From NCBI RefSeq assembly GCF_023278365.1, contig NZ_CP075338.1:3534001-3598000 (forward strand): 64,000 nt of DNA. Direction: 5' to 3'. This document shows, one piece after another, positions 8,905 to 17,868 of the stretch. Position numbers and translations under genes: made by a program. The stretch is from Epilithonimonas zeae. GTDB lineage: Bacteria > Bacteroidota > Bacteroidia > Flavobacteriales > Weeksellaceae. The notes beneath the pieces are model-generated. The model was not told the origin of the DNA and did no database searches. It saw only the letters and a program-made list of their open reading frames with translations. Each line of letters starts with the position of its first letter. Positions within the stretch are counted from its first letter, which is position 1.

Positions 8905-11340
8905 ATGCTGAAAAACTGGCTCAAAATAGCATTCATCAATTACAGAAAAAACTGGCTTTCCACCATCATCAATATTTTGGGATTGGGTGTTGGGTTGTGT
9001 GTTTTCCTTTTGATATTTATCCATTGGCAGGATGAGAAGTCCTATGAGCAGCATAATCCTAATAAGGACAAGATCTATTTTATAGAAAATGGAAATGCTT
9101 CTTTCGGGATTATGCCTTCTTCCAGTTATCCGGAATTGACAGTATCGAAAGAGAAATTTTCTGAGATAGAAGATTATGCGATTGCCAATTCTTGGAGCCA
9201 TTACAAGACAAGACTTATTGCAGGGAAGAATTCAGCTTATACTTCATCTTGCCGGGCTTCGGGTTCTTATTTTGATTTTTTTCCATTCGAAAGAATTGCG
9301 GGAAGTTTCAAAAATGCCATCAGTGAAGATAATAAAATGGCTCTTTCTGTGGAAACTGCAAAGTCATTATTCGGAGACGAGTATCAGAATTGTATTGGCA
9401 AAACGGTTAAAATTGATGATTCCCAGAATAAAGAATATGTGATTACGGCAGTTTATAAAAACCCTGCAGAAAATTCTGTTTTCAAACCTGGTTTTATAAT
9501 GAAACATCCTGATATTGGAAAACAGAATAATTCGCAATGGACCAATTACAGTTATATAGGTTATTTCAAAATTAAACCAGGGACTGATATTCAAAATTTG
9601 GAGAAAAAACTTTCCGACCAGCAGGCTGCTCAGGAAAGGATTTTGTCAGAAAAATGGGGCGAGAAATATGATGAAAAAAATAGTGCGAAAGTTTATTTGA
9701 CACCGATCAGCAAAATGAAATTGGAGGCCAAAAGTGAAGGTGTGCAGAAAGGTGATAAAAAATCAATTATAATTTTATTGAGTTTATCTGCATTAATTTT
9801 GTTGCTGTCGGGAATTAATTTAATCAATTTGAAAACGGCGCAGGCTTCTCAAAGAGCTAAGGAAGTGGGTGTGAGAAAAGTGGTTGGAAGTACAAAATCG
9901 AAACTGGTTTTACAGTTCCTATTGGAAACATTTATGATTTGTTTTGTAGCTTATATTGTAGCTTTTGCGATGGTTGAACTCCTGCTTCCCAATTATAACA
10001 AATTTCTAAACAAAGCAATCAAACTGGATGACCCGAGTCTATTTATCTACACAGGATTATTATTGATTGTTTTTTCCTTGATTTCAGGTTTGATTCCGGC
10101 ACTTTACCTTGCTAATTTCAAACCAATCAATACTTTGAAAGGCAATTTCGCCAGAAGCCGACACGGTATTTGGCTAAGAAATTCTATTCTGACTTTGCAG
10201 TTGATTATCTCATCATTTTTCATTATTTGTTCCTTGGTTATTCATACTCAGGTCAATTATATGATGAATAAAGATTTGGGATTCAAAGGAGACCAAGTCA
10301 TTAATATTCAATTCAAAAAAACGGATTGGCAGAATGATTATAATTCAAAAAAATATATTCGACTGAAAAATGAAGTTTCAAAAATAGCAGGTGTTGAAGA
10401 CATCACAGGTTCTATCAACTCCATAGGTATGGGATTTTCGAATGCTTCCGTTGTAAGAAGTGCATTAGATACACTCAAGTCCGTGGAAAATGTTATCGTA
10501 GGTGCAATTGATTATAATTATTTCAAATTCTACAAAATCAAATTTGCTTCCGGGCGAGATATGGATTTACGTTTTGCTTCTGACACGATTTCCGGAGCGA
10601 TTGCCAATGAAACTTTCATTAAGAAAATGGGCTGGAATCAGAATCAGGCGCTTGGAAAAGAATTGATTACAGGTTGGGAAGAAAAAGGTCACAATTATAA
10701 AATCATTGGTGTTGTCAAAGATTTCTATATGACGGGAATGGATAAACCGATTGAACCAATGGTATTTTTCAATTATGATAGAAACTGGGCAAAAAATAAT
10801 ATGGGAAATCTCCAGATAAAAATCTCAGGTAATGATATCAATGGAACCCTTGAACGAATCAAAGAATTCTGGACAACTAAAGCAGAACCTGGTTATCCTT
10901 ACGATTTCGAATTTGTAGATAAACAATTTGCTAAAACATATGAGAAATTCCAGAAGCAGCAGACCTTGTTCACCACTTTGAACATTGTGGTTCTGGTGAT
11001 TGCATTATTAGGATTATTCGCTTTATCATCATTATTAATAGAGCAAAAACTGAAAGACGTTGCTATCAAAAAGACTTTAGGTGCAGACGAAAGAACAATT
11101 GTTTGGGATCTAACGAAAAGATTTCTATTGATTTGTGTGATAGCGGTTTTAATAAGTATGCCTTTCGGATATTACGCGATGAACGAATGGCTGAAGGATT
11201 TCGCTTACCGAATCGATATGCCGGTTTGGCCTTATGTTTTAAGTTTGCTTTTATTATTGATTCTGACATTTATAGTCGTGAGTTTCAAAGCTTACAGAGC
11301 AACCAAAATCAACCTTGTTAAATACTTGAAATACGAATAA
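8905..11340 (+). CDS. ABC transporter permease, duplicated FtsX/MacB type (paralogue 3 of 3)
   Basis: The 811-aa product is the most divergent of the three tandem permeases. The first residues (MLKNWLKIAFINYRKNWLST) and the segments 'LKTAQASQRAKEVGVRK' and 'LLIEQKLKDVAIKKTLGAD' still match the other two, but most of both periplasmic domains differ. The ATG at 8905 lies directly at the end of a series of 7-bp units, so its translation start is embedded in the repeat. The gene ends one base before the GLPGLI gene, implying tight co-transcription. Confidence 0.87.
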   Translation: MLKNWLKIAFINYRKNWLSTIINILGLGVGLCVFLLIFIHWQDEKSYEQHNPNKDKIYFIENGNASFGIMPSSSYPELTVSKEKFSEIEDYAIANSWSHYKTRLIAGKNSAYTSSCRASGSYFDFFPFERIAGSFKNAISEDNKMALSVETAKSLFGDEYQNCIGKTVKIDDSQNKEYVITAVYKNPAENSVFKPGFIMKHPDIGKQNNSQWTNYSYIGYFKIKPGTDIQNLEKKLSDQQAAQERILSEKWGEKYDEKNSAKVYLTPISKMKLEAKSEGVQKGDKKSIIILLSLSALILLLSGINLINLKTAQASQRAKEVGVRKVVGSTKSKLVLQFLLETFMICFVAYIVAFAMVELLLPNYNKFLNKAIKLDDPSLFIYTGLLLIVFSLISGLIPALYLANFKPINTLKGNFARSRHGIWLRNSILTLQLIISSFFIICSLVIHTQVNYMMNKDLGFKGDQVINIQFKKTDWQNDYNSKKYIRLKNEVSKIAGVEDITGSINSIGMGFSNASVVRSALDTLKSVENVIVGAIDYNYFKFYKIKFASGRDMDLRFASDTISGAIANETFIKKMGWNQNQALGKELITGWEEKGHNYKIIGVVKDFYMTGMDKPIEPMVFFNYDRNWAKNNMGNLQIKISGNDINGTLERIKEFWTTKAEPGYPYDFEFVDKQFAKTYEKFQKQQTLFTTLNIVVLVIALLGLFALSSLLIEQKLKDVAIKKTLGADERTIVWDLTKRFLLICVIAVLISMPFGYYAMNEWLKDFAYRIDMPVWPYVLSLLLLLILTFIVVSFKAYRATKINLVKYLKYE

Positions 11341-11341
11341 A

Positions 11342-12163
11342 ATGAAAAAAATAATCATCTTAATATTTACATTAATTATCAATCTATTTTTCGCACAGAC
11401 CAACAGATTCATTTACGAAATGGAAATGAAACTTAAGGATAAACCAATGAAAATGAATATGGTTTTGGACATTGATAAAGATTATACAAAATTTTACGAT
11501 TACGATTTTCTAAAAAATGATTCTATCAGCAAGAAAACCGGGGAAAATTGGCAGACCAATACACAATCTGACCAGTTGATTCTGAGAAAAGCTAATTCCA
11601 ACGAGAACAGAGCTTTTCACGACAATATGTTCGATTATTTTGTAATTGACTCCAAAGACGAAATGAATTGGAAAATCGAAAAAGAAACCAAAAAAAGTGC
11701 TGAATATTCATTACAAAAAGCAACCACGGATTTCGGTGGAAGAAAATGGACTGCTTGGTTTTGTTCAGCCATTCCTTTTCACGAAGGACCTTACAAATTC
11801 AGAGGTTTGCCAGGATTGATTTTCGAACTGCAGGATGATAAAGGTGATTACAATTACACATTGTCAAAAAGCATCAATCTTCCCGAGACTTTTGTAACCA
11901 CTAATTTTCTGGAAACCCATTATGGGAATCAGCCTGTTAAAGTGACTTTGAAACAATTCCAAAAAGTAAAGCTCGATTATTACAGTGACCCGGTTGCCGA
12001 GATGAGAAATAATCTGAAAACTGGCGGAACGGTGATTATTGGAGGAGAGAAAATCACAAGTCAGGAACAGCTTGACCAGAAAAGGAAATTCATTCAGGAG
12101 AGCATCAAAAATTATTATAATCCGATAGAATTGGACAAAACGATTCCATATCCCAAAAATTAA
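11342..12163 (+). CDS. GLPGLI family protein
   Basis: The 273-aa product begins with a signal sequence (residues 1-18, ending 'NLFFAQ'). It carries the family-defining GLPGLI motif at residues 155-160, in 'FRGLPGLIFEL'. GLPGLI proteins are restricted to Bacteroidetes, are predicted to be secreted or periplasmic, and have no established biochemical role. The gene starts one base after the stop of the third permease and is followed by a TolC-like gene 21 bases on. It is therefore probably an accessory of this export locus. Confidence 0.85.
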   Translation: MKKIIILIFTLIINLFFAQTNRFIYEMEMKLKDKPMKMNMVLDIDKDYTKFYDYDFLKNDSISKKTGENWQTNTQSDQLILRKANSNENRAFHDNMFDYFVIDSKDEMNWKIEKETKKSAEYSLQKATTDFGGRKWTAWFCSAIPFHEGPYKFRGLPGLIFELQDDKGDYNYTLSKSINLPETFVTTNFLETHYGNQPVKVTLKQFQKVKLDYYSDPVAEMRNNLKTGGTVIIGGEKITSQEQLDQKRKFIQESIKNYYNPIELDKTIPYPKN

Positions 12164-12184
12164 AATTGTCAACGACAAACTATT

Positions 12185-13474
12185 ATGAAAAAATTACTCT
12201 TCATATTATTAATCAATCTTCTTCCCGCTCAGCAGAGTTGGACACTCCAACAATGTCTGGATTATGCTTCAGCCAATCATCCATTGGTAAAACAATCTGC
12301 GGTTAATATTCAGAAAAATGAAAGACAGATTTCTGCTGCAAAAGGAATGTTGTTGCCGTCTGTTGATGCTGGAGTCAATCACAATTATAATTTCGGAAAC
12401 GGAATCAATCAGCAGAATAACCAGCGTGAAGCGATTAATACGCAAACGGATAATCTCTATGCACAGGCTAATTGGGAACTGTTGAACTGGCGGAATTACC
12501 TCAATATTTCTTTGTCCAAAATCAACAAGGAAAGTTCGACTTTCAAAATGAAACAGGCTCAGAATGAAGTTAGACTGAATGTCATTCAGATGTTTTTCAC
12601 TTATCAGAACAGCAAAAGCTGGCTCGAGGTTTTAGAAACACAGCTTTCCGGAATCGAAGACCAGATTAAAAGGACCGAGAAAGAAGTCGAAATCGGGAAC
12701 CGCCCGAAAAGTGACATTTACGATATCAAAGCCAACCTTGGAACAATGCAGGAACAATGGGTTTCTGCGAAAAATCAGAGAGACCTTTCTAAAATTAATT
12801 TATTAAATTCTTTGGCGATTACAAAAGATACGCTGGATTTTACAATAGCCGAAGAAAATCTGGCAAGTTCAAATTTTAACGATGCTAATTTCATCCAAAA
12901 TCTTCTGGAAAAAAATCCGGCTTATCAAACGACTCTCGCAGAAATCAAAGCCCAGCAGAAAAGTGTAGAGGTTGCAAAATCCGGCTATTTGCCAACCTTG
13001 AACGGCTCTTACATCTGGTCAAGTTTTTATAACAAAGTCTTGGGACAGCCAGCTCCGTCCAATTTTTCAGACCAAATCAAAACCAACAAAAACCAGCAAT
13101 TAAGTTTCGGACTCAATATTCCGATTTTCAACAAACTGCAGGTTAAAAACAATGTCGAGATTGCCAAACTGAATGTCATCAATTCCAATTATGATAAAGA
13201 TATTGTCATTAATGATTTGACAAAAAGCATCAATTCCATCAAAGCCCAATTCCTGAATGCTCAGGAAAAATACAATCTTTTGGAAGCCAATTTCGAAAAC
13301 CAAAAATTATCATTCCAGAAATCCGAAGAAAAATACAAAGAAGGATTAATGGATGCCTACACATTTTTCGTAGTAAGGAACAACTGGCTTCAGGCGAATT
13401 ATAACTTGATTAACAGCAAAAATGACGTTGTCCAGCAGACAGAACTGCTTAAAGTTTTTGAAACTGGCTTATAA
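12185..13474 (+). CDS. TolC family outer-membrane efflux protein
   Basis: The 429-aa product has an N-terminal signal sequence (ending about 'LLPAQQ'). It then has 'WTLQQCLDYASANHPLVKQS', the standard start of Bacteroidetes TolC-like outer-membrane efflux proteins. Long amphipathic helical stretches follow, with two related halves (OEP repeats), consistent with the trimeric alpha-barrel/beta-barrel channel. It is the last gene of the first ABC locus. No periplasmic adaptor (HlyD/MacA) gene is visible in this locus, unlike the second exporter at 22707-27345. Confidence 0.85.
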   Translation: MKKLLFILLINLLPAQQSWTLQQCLDYASANHPLVKQSAVNIQKNERQISAAKGMLLPSVDAGVNHNYNFGNGINQQNNQREAINTQTDNLYAQANWELLNWRNYLNISLSKINKESSTFKMKQAQNEVRLNVIQMFFTYQNSKSWLEVLETQLSGIEDQIKRTEKEVEIGNRPKSDIYDIKANLGTMQEQWVSAKNQRDLSKINLLNSLAITKDTLDFTIAEENLASSNFNDANFIQNLLEKNPAYQTTLAEIKAQQKSVEVAKSGYLPTLNGSYIWSSFYNKVLGQPAPSNFSDQIKTNKNQQLSFGLNIPIFNKLQVKNNVEIAKLNVINSNYDKDIVINDLTKSINSIKAQFLNAQEKYNLLEANFENQKLSFQKSEEKYKEGLMDAYTFFVVRNNWLQANYNLINSKNDVVQQTELLKVFETGL

Positions 13475-14165
13475 CATTTAGATTCACAATGTCAGTCTGA
13501 GTATTTCGACTACGCTCAATATAAACTACGTCGAAGACTTTCATCAAAAAATTCTTATTATTATTATTTTCTTATGAATCCTTCCAAAGACTCACACTTT
13601 GGAGGGATTTTTTATTGAAAATTATTTGACTTTGTGGAACCAATTCGTTAGGTTTGGGCGCCTTTATCCGCCTTCCGCTCCCAATCTTTTCACTCCACTA
13701 CGTTGCGTAAAAAGGATTTCCGCTCAAGTCGGGGCGCAAATTCAGCATAAAACAATATTAGTCATAGTACATAATGTTTGGCATTCCGTAGGAAACCTAA
13801 CAAAGCCGTTCGACGGAGTCAATTTCAGCAGTCTAGATTCCTACGGAATGAAGAACTGGATGTTTTTAATTTTATTTCTTTGATGAGCGAAGCATCTTGC
13901 GACCCCTAAAAATATTTTCAATAATAATAAAAAAATCTTTGCACTCTTTGCGTTCAAAAATAAAAATTAATTCCAATTTTAATATAAGCGAAGTGCCTAT
14001 GTGAACCCTAAAATGTTTTCAATCAATTAATAAAATCTTTATGAACTTTGTGTTCAAAATCCCTCGCTTTTTAAATTTAAAAATCGCATTTTTGCAAACC
14101 TTCTCAAGCATAATCAATGAAACGTCTTGACGTTCCATCTGGCTTTAACAACAATAAAAATTAAG
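13475..14165. repeat. Gene-free stretch made largely of dispersed repeat elements
   Basis: No convincing gene is present. In order it holds: a 'gtcagtctgag...tcgaagac' element (13486-13542); a 'ccgccttccgctcccaatctttt...aaaaggatttccgctcaagtcgg' element (13655-13745, printed here as two short parts); a palindromic element with 13-bp perfect arms (cattccgtaggaa at 13782-13794, ttcctacggaatg at 13838-13850); and two direct copies, 100 bases apart, of a roughly 74-base unit ending 'ctttgcgttcaaaa' and 'ctttgtgttcaaaa' (13887-13960, 13987-14060). Related copies of several of these lie elsewhere in the window. Confidence 0.65.
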
Positions 14166-16265
14166 ATGAAACTTTGTATTGCCGAAAAACCAAGCGTTGC
14201 GCGTGATATAGCCAAAGTTTTGGGCGCTACAACTCCCAAAAGCGGTTATATGGAGGGAAACGGCTATTGCGTTACCTGGACTTTCGGTCATCTTTGTACT
14301 TTGAAAGAACCGCACGATTACGCTGAGCATTACAAATCCTGGGATTTGATTTTTTTGCCTATAATTCCCAAAAACTTTGGAATAAAATTAATTCCCAATA
14401 ATGGTGTTGAGAAACAATTTCAAACCATAGAAAAACTGGTTCAGGAATGTGATGAGGTCATTAACTGTGGGGATGCCGGGCAAGAAGGAGAATTGATTCA
14501 GCGTTGGGTTTTGCAGAAAGCGAAATGTGACAAACCAATGAAGCGGTTATGGATTTCTTCTTTGACAGAAGATGCCATAAAAGAAGGCTTTGAAAATCTG
14601 AAACCGGCTGATGACTACAAAAATCTTTATTTGGCAGGTAATGCCAGAGCTATTGGCGATTGGCTTTTGGGAATCAATGCAACACGATTATTCACGAAAA
14701 GATTTGGTGGCAATAAAGGTGTTTTGTCGATTGGACGAGTTCAGACACCAACTTTGGCGATGCTTGTTCAACGTCAAAAAGAGATTGACGCTTTTACGCA
14801 GGAAGAATATTGGGAACTCAAAACCAAATACCGGGATGTGCTTTTCAGTGCGTCAATTGACCGATTGAAATCGTTGGAAAAAGCAGAACGAGGCCTGGAA
14901 TATCTTAAACAGAATCAATTTGAGATTGTCTCTTTTGAAATCAAAGAAGGAAAAGAAAAAAATCCGAGATTATTCGATTTGACGGGGCTTCAGGTTGAAG
15001 CGAATAAAAAATACGGTTTCTCTGCAGAACAGACTTTGAATTACATTCAAAGTCTTTATGAGAAAAAATACACCACTTACCCAAGAGTTGACACCACTTA
15101 TTTATCTGAAAATCTTTATCCGAAAATTGACGGGATTCTAAGAAGTATGACTATTTATTCGGAGTTTACAGCGCCGTTGCTGGCTCAGCCTATTCCGAAA
15201 ACAAAAGCAGTTTTTGATGATACGAAAGTGACCGACCACCACGCCATTATTCCGACAGAAATTCCGCCTTCGTCCAATCTTAGTAGAGAAGAGAAGCTGG
15301 TTTATGATTTGGTAGCGAGACGCTTCATCGCTGTTTTTTATCCTGAATGTAAAATTTCAAATACTTTAGTAGAAGGTCAGGTTGGAACGATTCCTTTCAA
15401 AGCTTCTGGAAAACAAATTTTGGAACCGGGCTGGAGAATCATTTATGCCAAAGACAAAAAAGAAGAAAAGGACGAAAAAGATAAAGACGAGGAACAAACA
15501 ATTCCCGAGTTCACTGCTGGTGAAAAAGGAGACCACGAGCCATTGATTCATCAGGGAAAAACTTCGCCCCCAAAACCTTACACAGAAGCAACTTTGCTAA
15601 GAGCAATGGAAACGGCTGGGAAACAGGTTGAAGATGAAGAATTGCGTGAAATGCTCAAGAATAACGGCATCGGAAGACCGTCAACACGAGCAAATATCAT
15701 CGAGACACTTTTCAAAAGAAAATACATCGAGAAGAAACGTAAAAATCTCATTGCCACCCAAACTGGAATCGAATTAATCGACACGATAGAAGACGAGCTT
15801 CTCAAAAGTCCGGAACTTACGGGAGAATGGGAATCAAAACTGAGAAAAATCGAAAAAGGGGAGTATGAGGCCAATCAGTTCAAAGAAGAATTGATAGAAA
15901 TGGTAACGGATTTGACGGATAAAGTTGTCAATGGGAAATCTAAAGTTATCGCATTTCACGAGGAGAAAAAAGTAACTCCAAAAGAAAAAAGGCCAAGAGC
16001 AAAAACCGAGATTGTCTGGGAAGAAACACAATGCCCAAAGTGTAAATCTAACAATCTGATGAAAGGCAAAACCGCCGTTGGCTGTTCCGATTATAAAGGT
16101 TGTGGTTTCAAAGTTCCATTCGAAATATTGGGGAAAAAATTATCAGAAAAACAACTTCAGGATTTGATTCTGAAAAACAAAACTTCCAAACTGAAAGGCT
16201 TTACAGGTGAACAGGAAGAAGGTGTTCTAATCATAAACGAAGATTTTTCAATTAGTATAAAATAA
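14166..16265 (+). CDS. topB: DNA topoisomerase III
   Basis: The 699-aa product starts MKLCIAEKPSVARDIAKVLG, the standard TOPRIM opening of type IA topoisomerases. A TTG at 14127 is an in-frame alternative, but ATG at 14166 fits the family start. The acidic TOPRIM motif 'NCGDAGQEGELI' is near residue 100 and the catalytic tyrosine is Tyr305 in 'TTYPRVDT'. A C-terminal zinc ribbon has CPKC, then C...C in 'GCSDYKGCGF'. The enzyme cuts and rejoins single DNA strands and decatenates replication or recombination intermediates. A hairpin terminator follows at once. Confidence 0.93.
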   Translation: MKLCIAEKPSVARDIAKVLGATTPKSGYMEGNGYCVTWTFGHLCTLKEPHDYAEHYKSWDLIFLPIIPKNFGIKLIPNNGVEKQFQTIEKLVQECDEVINCGDAGQEGELIQRWVLQKAKCDKPMKRLWISSLTEDAIKEGFENLKPADDYKNLYLAGNARAIGDWLLGINATRLFTKRFGGNKGVLSIGRVQTPTLAMLVQRQKEIDAFTQEEYWELKTKYRDVLFSASIDRLKSLEKAERGLEYLKQNQFEIVSFEIKEGKEKNPRLFDLTGLQVEANKKYGFSAEQTLNYIQSLYEKKYTTYPRVDTTYLSENLYPKIDGILRSMTIYSEFTAPLLAQPIPKTKAVFDDTKVTDHHAIIPTEIPPSSNLSREEKLVYDLVARRFIAVFYPECKISNTLVEGQVGTIPFKASGKQILEPGWRIIYAKDKKEEKDEKDKDEEQTIPEFTAGEKGDHEPLIHQGKTSPPKPYTEATLLRAMETAGKQVEDEELREMLKNNGIGRPSTRANIIETLFKRKYIEKKRKNLIATQTGIELIDTIEDELLKSPELTGEWESKLRKIEKGEYEANQFKEELIEMVTDLTDKVVNGKSKVIAFHEEKKVTPKEKRPRAKTEIVWEETQCPKCKSNNLMKGKTAVGCSDYKGCGFKVPFEILGKKLSEKQLQDLILKNKTSKLKGFTGEQEEGVLIINEDFSISIK

Positions 16266-16305
16266 AAACCCTTTCAGATTTTTAATATCCAAAAGGGTTT
16301 TATAA
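16265..16305 (+). terminator. Rho-independent terminator after topB
   Basis: The stem is aaaacccttt (16265-16274) with aaagggtttt (16292-16301), with a 17-base AT-rich loop and a following T/A-rich run. It overlaps the topB stop codon. Confidence 0.65.
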
Positions 16306-16314
16306 TATTTTTAT

Positions 16315-16370
16315 CTCGCCGATTTTACAGATTAGGCTGATGAATCTGCAAAATTTGCCAAATCTGCGAG
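16315..16370. repeat. Palindromic 'ctcgcagatt' element
   Basis: ctcgccgatt (16315-16324) and aatctgcgag (16361-16370) pair with one mismatch. The interior carries further 'cagatt/aatctgc' words. It is placed between the topB terminator and the stop of the convergent GH28 gene. The same family is at 40902-40969 and, more decayed, at 51552-51632. Confidence 0.6.
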
Positions 16371-16380
16371 GGCTAAAAGA

Positions 16381-17868
16381 CTACTTCACAACAATTGCCT
16401 TTTTCAAACCACTATCGATTTTATAGTCAGTCGAGTTATTGATTTTCACATTTTCGAAAACAATATTCTGAGCGTTCTTACCAACAATTCCTTTCTTACT
16501 CATGATATTCAAGTTTTTAAAAAAAAGATTCTCAATCAGTTTTTCAGGAAGTCCATTAAAGCTAAACGCAGTTTCAGACGAAGAACAATTCACATTACTC
16601 ACATAAAAATCGTGGAAATAAGGCACTTTTTCGCCCGTATGTTGTGCTGCTTCACTTTCTTTGGTGCTTCCAACAGGTGCGTCTGCATAGAATGTATCAA
16701 ACAAAACTGCTTCTTTGATAATGTTTTTCATTTCAATATTATCGATGAAAATTTGGCTCACATCGCCGCCTCTTCCCGAGTTACTTTTCACACGAATTCC
16801 GATGTCGGTTCCATCGAAAGTACAGTTCGTAACGTAGATATTTTTCATTCCGCCATCGGTGTTACTTCCAATGACAAAACCGCCGTGACCTTCATTCACA
16901 GTACATTCTGCGATGATGACGTTTTGTAAAAGTGCTTCTCCATTTTTCGGGGTTCCGCTCGATTTCATACAGATTCCGTCGTCGCCTGCACTCACTTTGG
17001 TGTTGTAGATAATCACGTTTTTTGAAGCGCTGATATCAATTCCGTCACCATTTTGAGCCCATTTTGGATTATAAACCGTTGTATTTCTAATCACAAGATT
17101 CGTAATTTGTTTTGGATTAATCACAAACTTTGGCGAGTTTCTGAATGTTGGTCCGTCAATCAAAAGATTCGTCACTTTTGATAAAGTGAACATCATTGGT
17201 CTCAAGAAATGATGAAGTTGCTCGTACATATCAATCGTTGCATTCGGCATTTTGGTAATCACTTTGGCCAGTTCTTCCCCACGTTTTGCCGCTTCGCTTG
17301 GATACCAGATTTTCCCGTCATCACTCAACACGCTCCCAGATTTTGCAACCAACTCCTGCCATTGTCCTGCTGTAGTTTTAAATTTTTTCACAGGTCGCCA
17401 CGCTTCTCCGGCTCCATCGAAAATTCCTTTTCCTGTAAACGAAACGTCTTTCAGATTATTTCCCCAAATCGGTGGTGTCACTTCAAATTTCCCTGACGAA
17501 GTTTCTCTCATAGGAAATTGCTTAATATCGCTGCTGAACTGCACAATCGCACCTTCTTCTACGTGAAAATCGATTTTACTTTTTAATTCGATGGGACCTG
17601 TTAACCAAGTTCCGGCAGGAACAACTAATCTTCCACCACCATTTTGAGCAATCGCAGAAATCGCTTTTTCAAAAGCTTTTGTGTTTAATGTTTTTCCATC
17701 GGCAACACCTCCAAAATCCTTAAAGTTATAATCCTTTTGAGGAATTGTCGGCAAAACCATTTCTCCAAATTTGAAAGGCGCTTTTTCAATGTAATAATTA
17801 ATGTCGTTTTTCTGTGCAGAAATTATTGCTGCAAAAGAAAATGCAAGACCTATTAAAAGTTTTTTCAT
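16381..17868 (-). CDS. Secreted glycoside hydrolase family 28 (polygalacturonase-like)
   Basis: The 495-aa product has a cleavable signal (MKKLLIGLAFSFAAIISAQ). It starts the mature part with 'YNFKDFGGVADGKTLNTKAF', the usual pectate/polygalacturonase beta-helix entry. The GH28 active-site signatures are present: NGDGID with Asp275, AGDDGIC with Asp296-Asp297, GHGG with His328, and IRVKS with Arg359/Lys361. The enzyme hydrolyses alpha-1,4-galacturonosyl or related rhamnogalacturonan linkages and would act in the periplasm or at the cell surface. It is a single-gene unit. Its upstream region, shared with fabV, carries a perfect LacI-operator-like palindrome at 18101-18120, a plausible sugar-responsive control site. 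Confidence 0.9.
   Translation of the reverse strand: MKKLLIGLAFSFAAIISAQKNDINYYIEKAPFKFGEMVLPTIPQKDYNFKDFGGVADGKTLNTKAFEKAISAIAQNGGGRLVVPAGTWLTGPIELKSKIDFHVEEGAIVQFSSDIKQFPMRETSSGKFEVTPPIWGNNLKDVSFTGKGIFDGAGEAWRPVKKFKTTAGQWQELVAKSGSVLSDDGKIWYPSEAAKRGEELAKVITKMPNATIDMYEQLHHFLRPMMFTLSKVTNLLIDGPTFRNSPKFVINPKQITNLVIRNTTVYNPKWAQNGDGIDISASKNVIIYNTKVSAGDDGICMKSSGTPKNGEALLQNVIIAECTVNEGHGGFVIGSNTDGGMKNIYVTNCTFDGTDIGIRVKSNSGRGGDVSQIFIDNIEMKNIIKEAVLFDTFYADAPVGSTKESEAAQHTGEKVPYFHDFYVSNVNCSSSETAFSFNGLPEKLIENLFFKNLNIMSKKGIVGKNAQNIVFENVKINNSTDYKIDSGLKKAIVVK

Noticed and set aside
8731-9201. Minus-strand 156-codon open frame
   Set aside because: It spans the end of permease 2, the heptamer element and the start of permease 3. 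No recognisable motif is present.
13599-13883. Plus-strand 94-codon open frame in the repeat gap
   Set aside because: It runs through dispersed repeat families 2 and 3 and has no protein-like composition.
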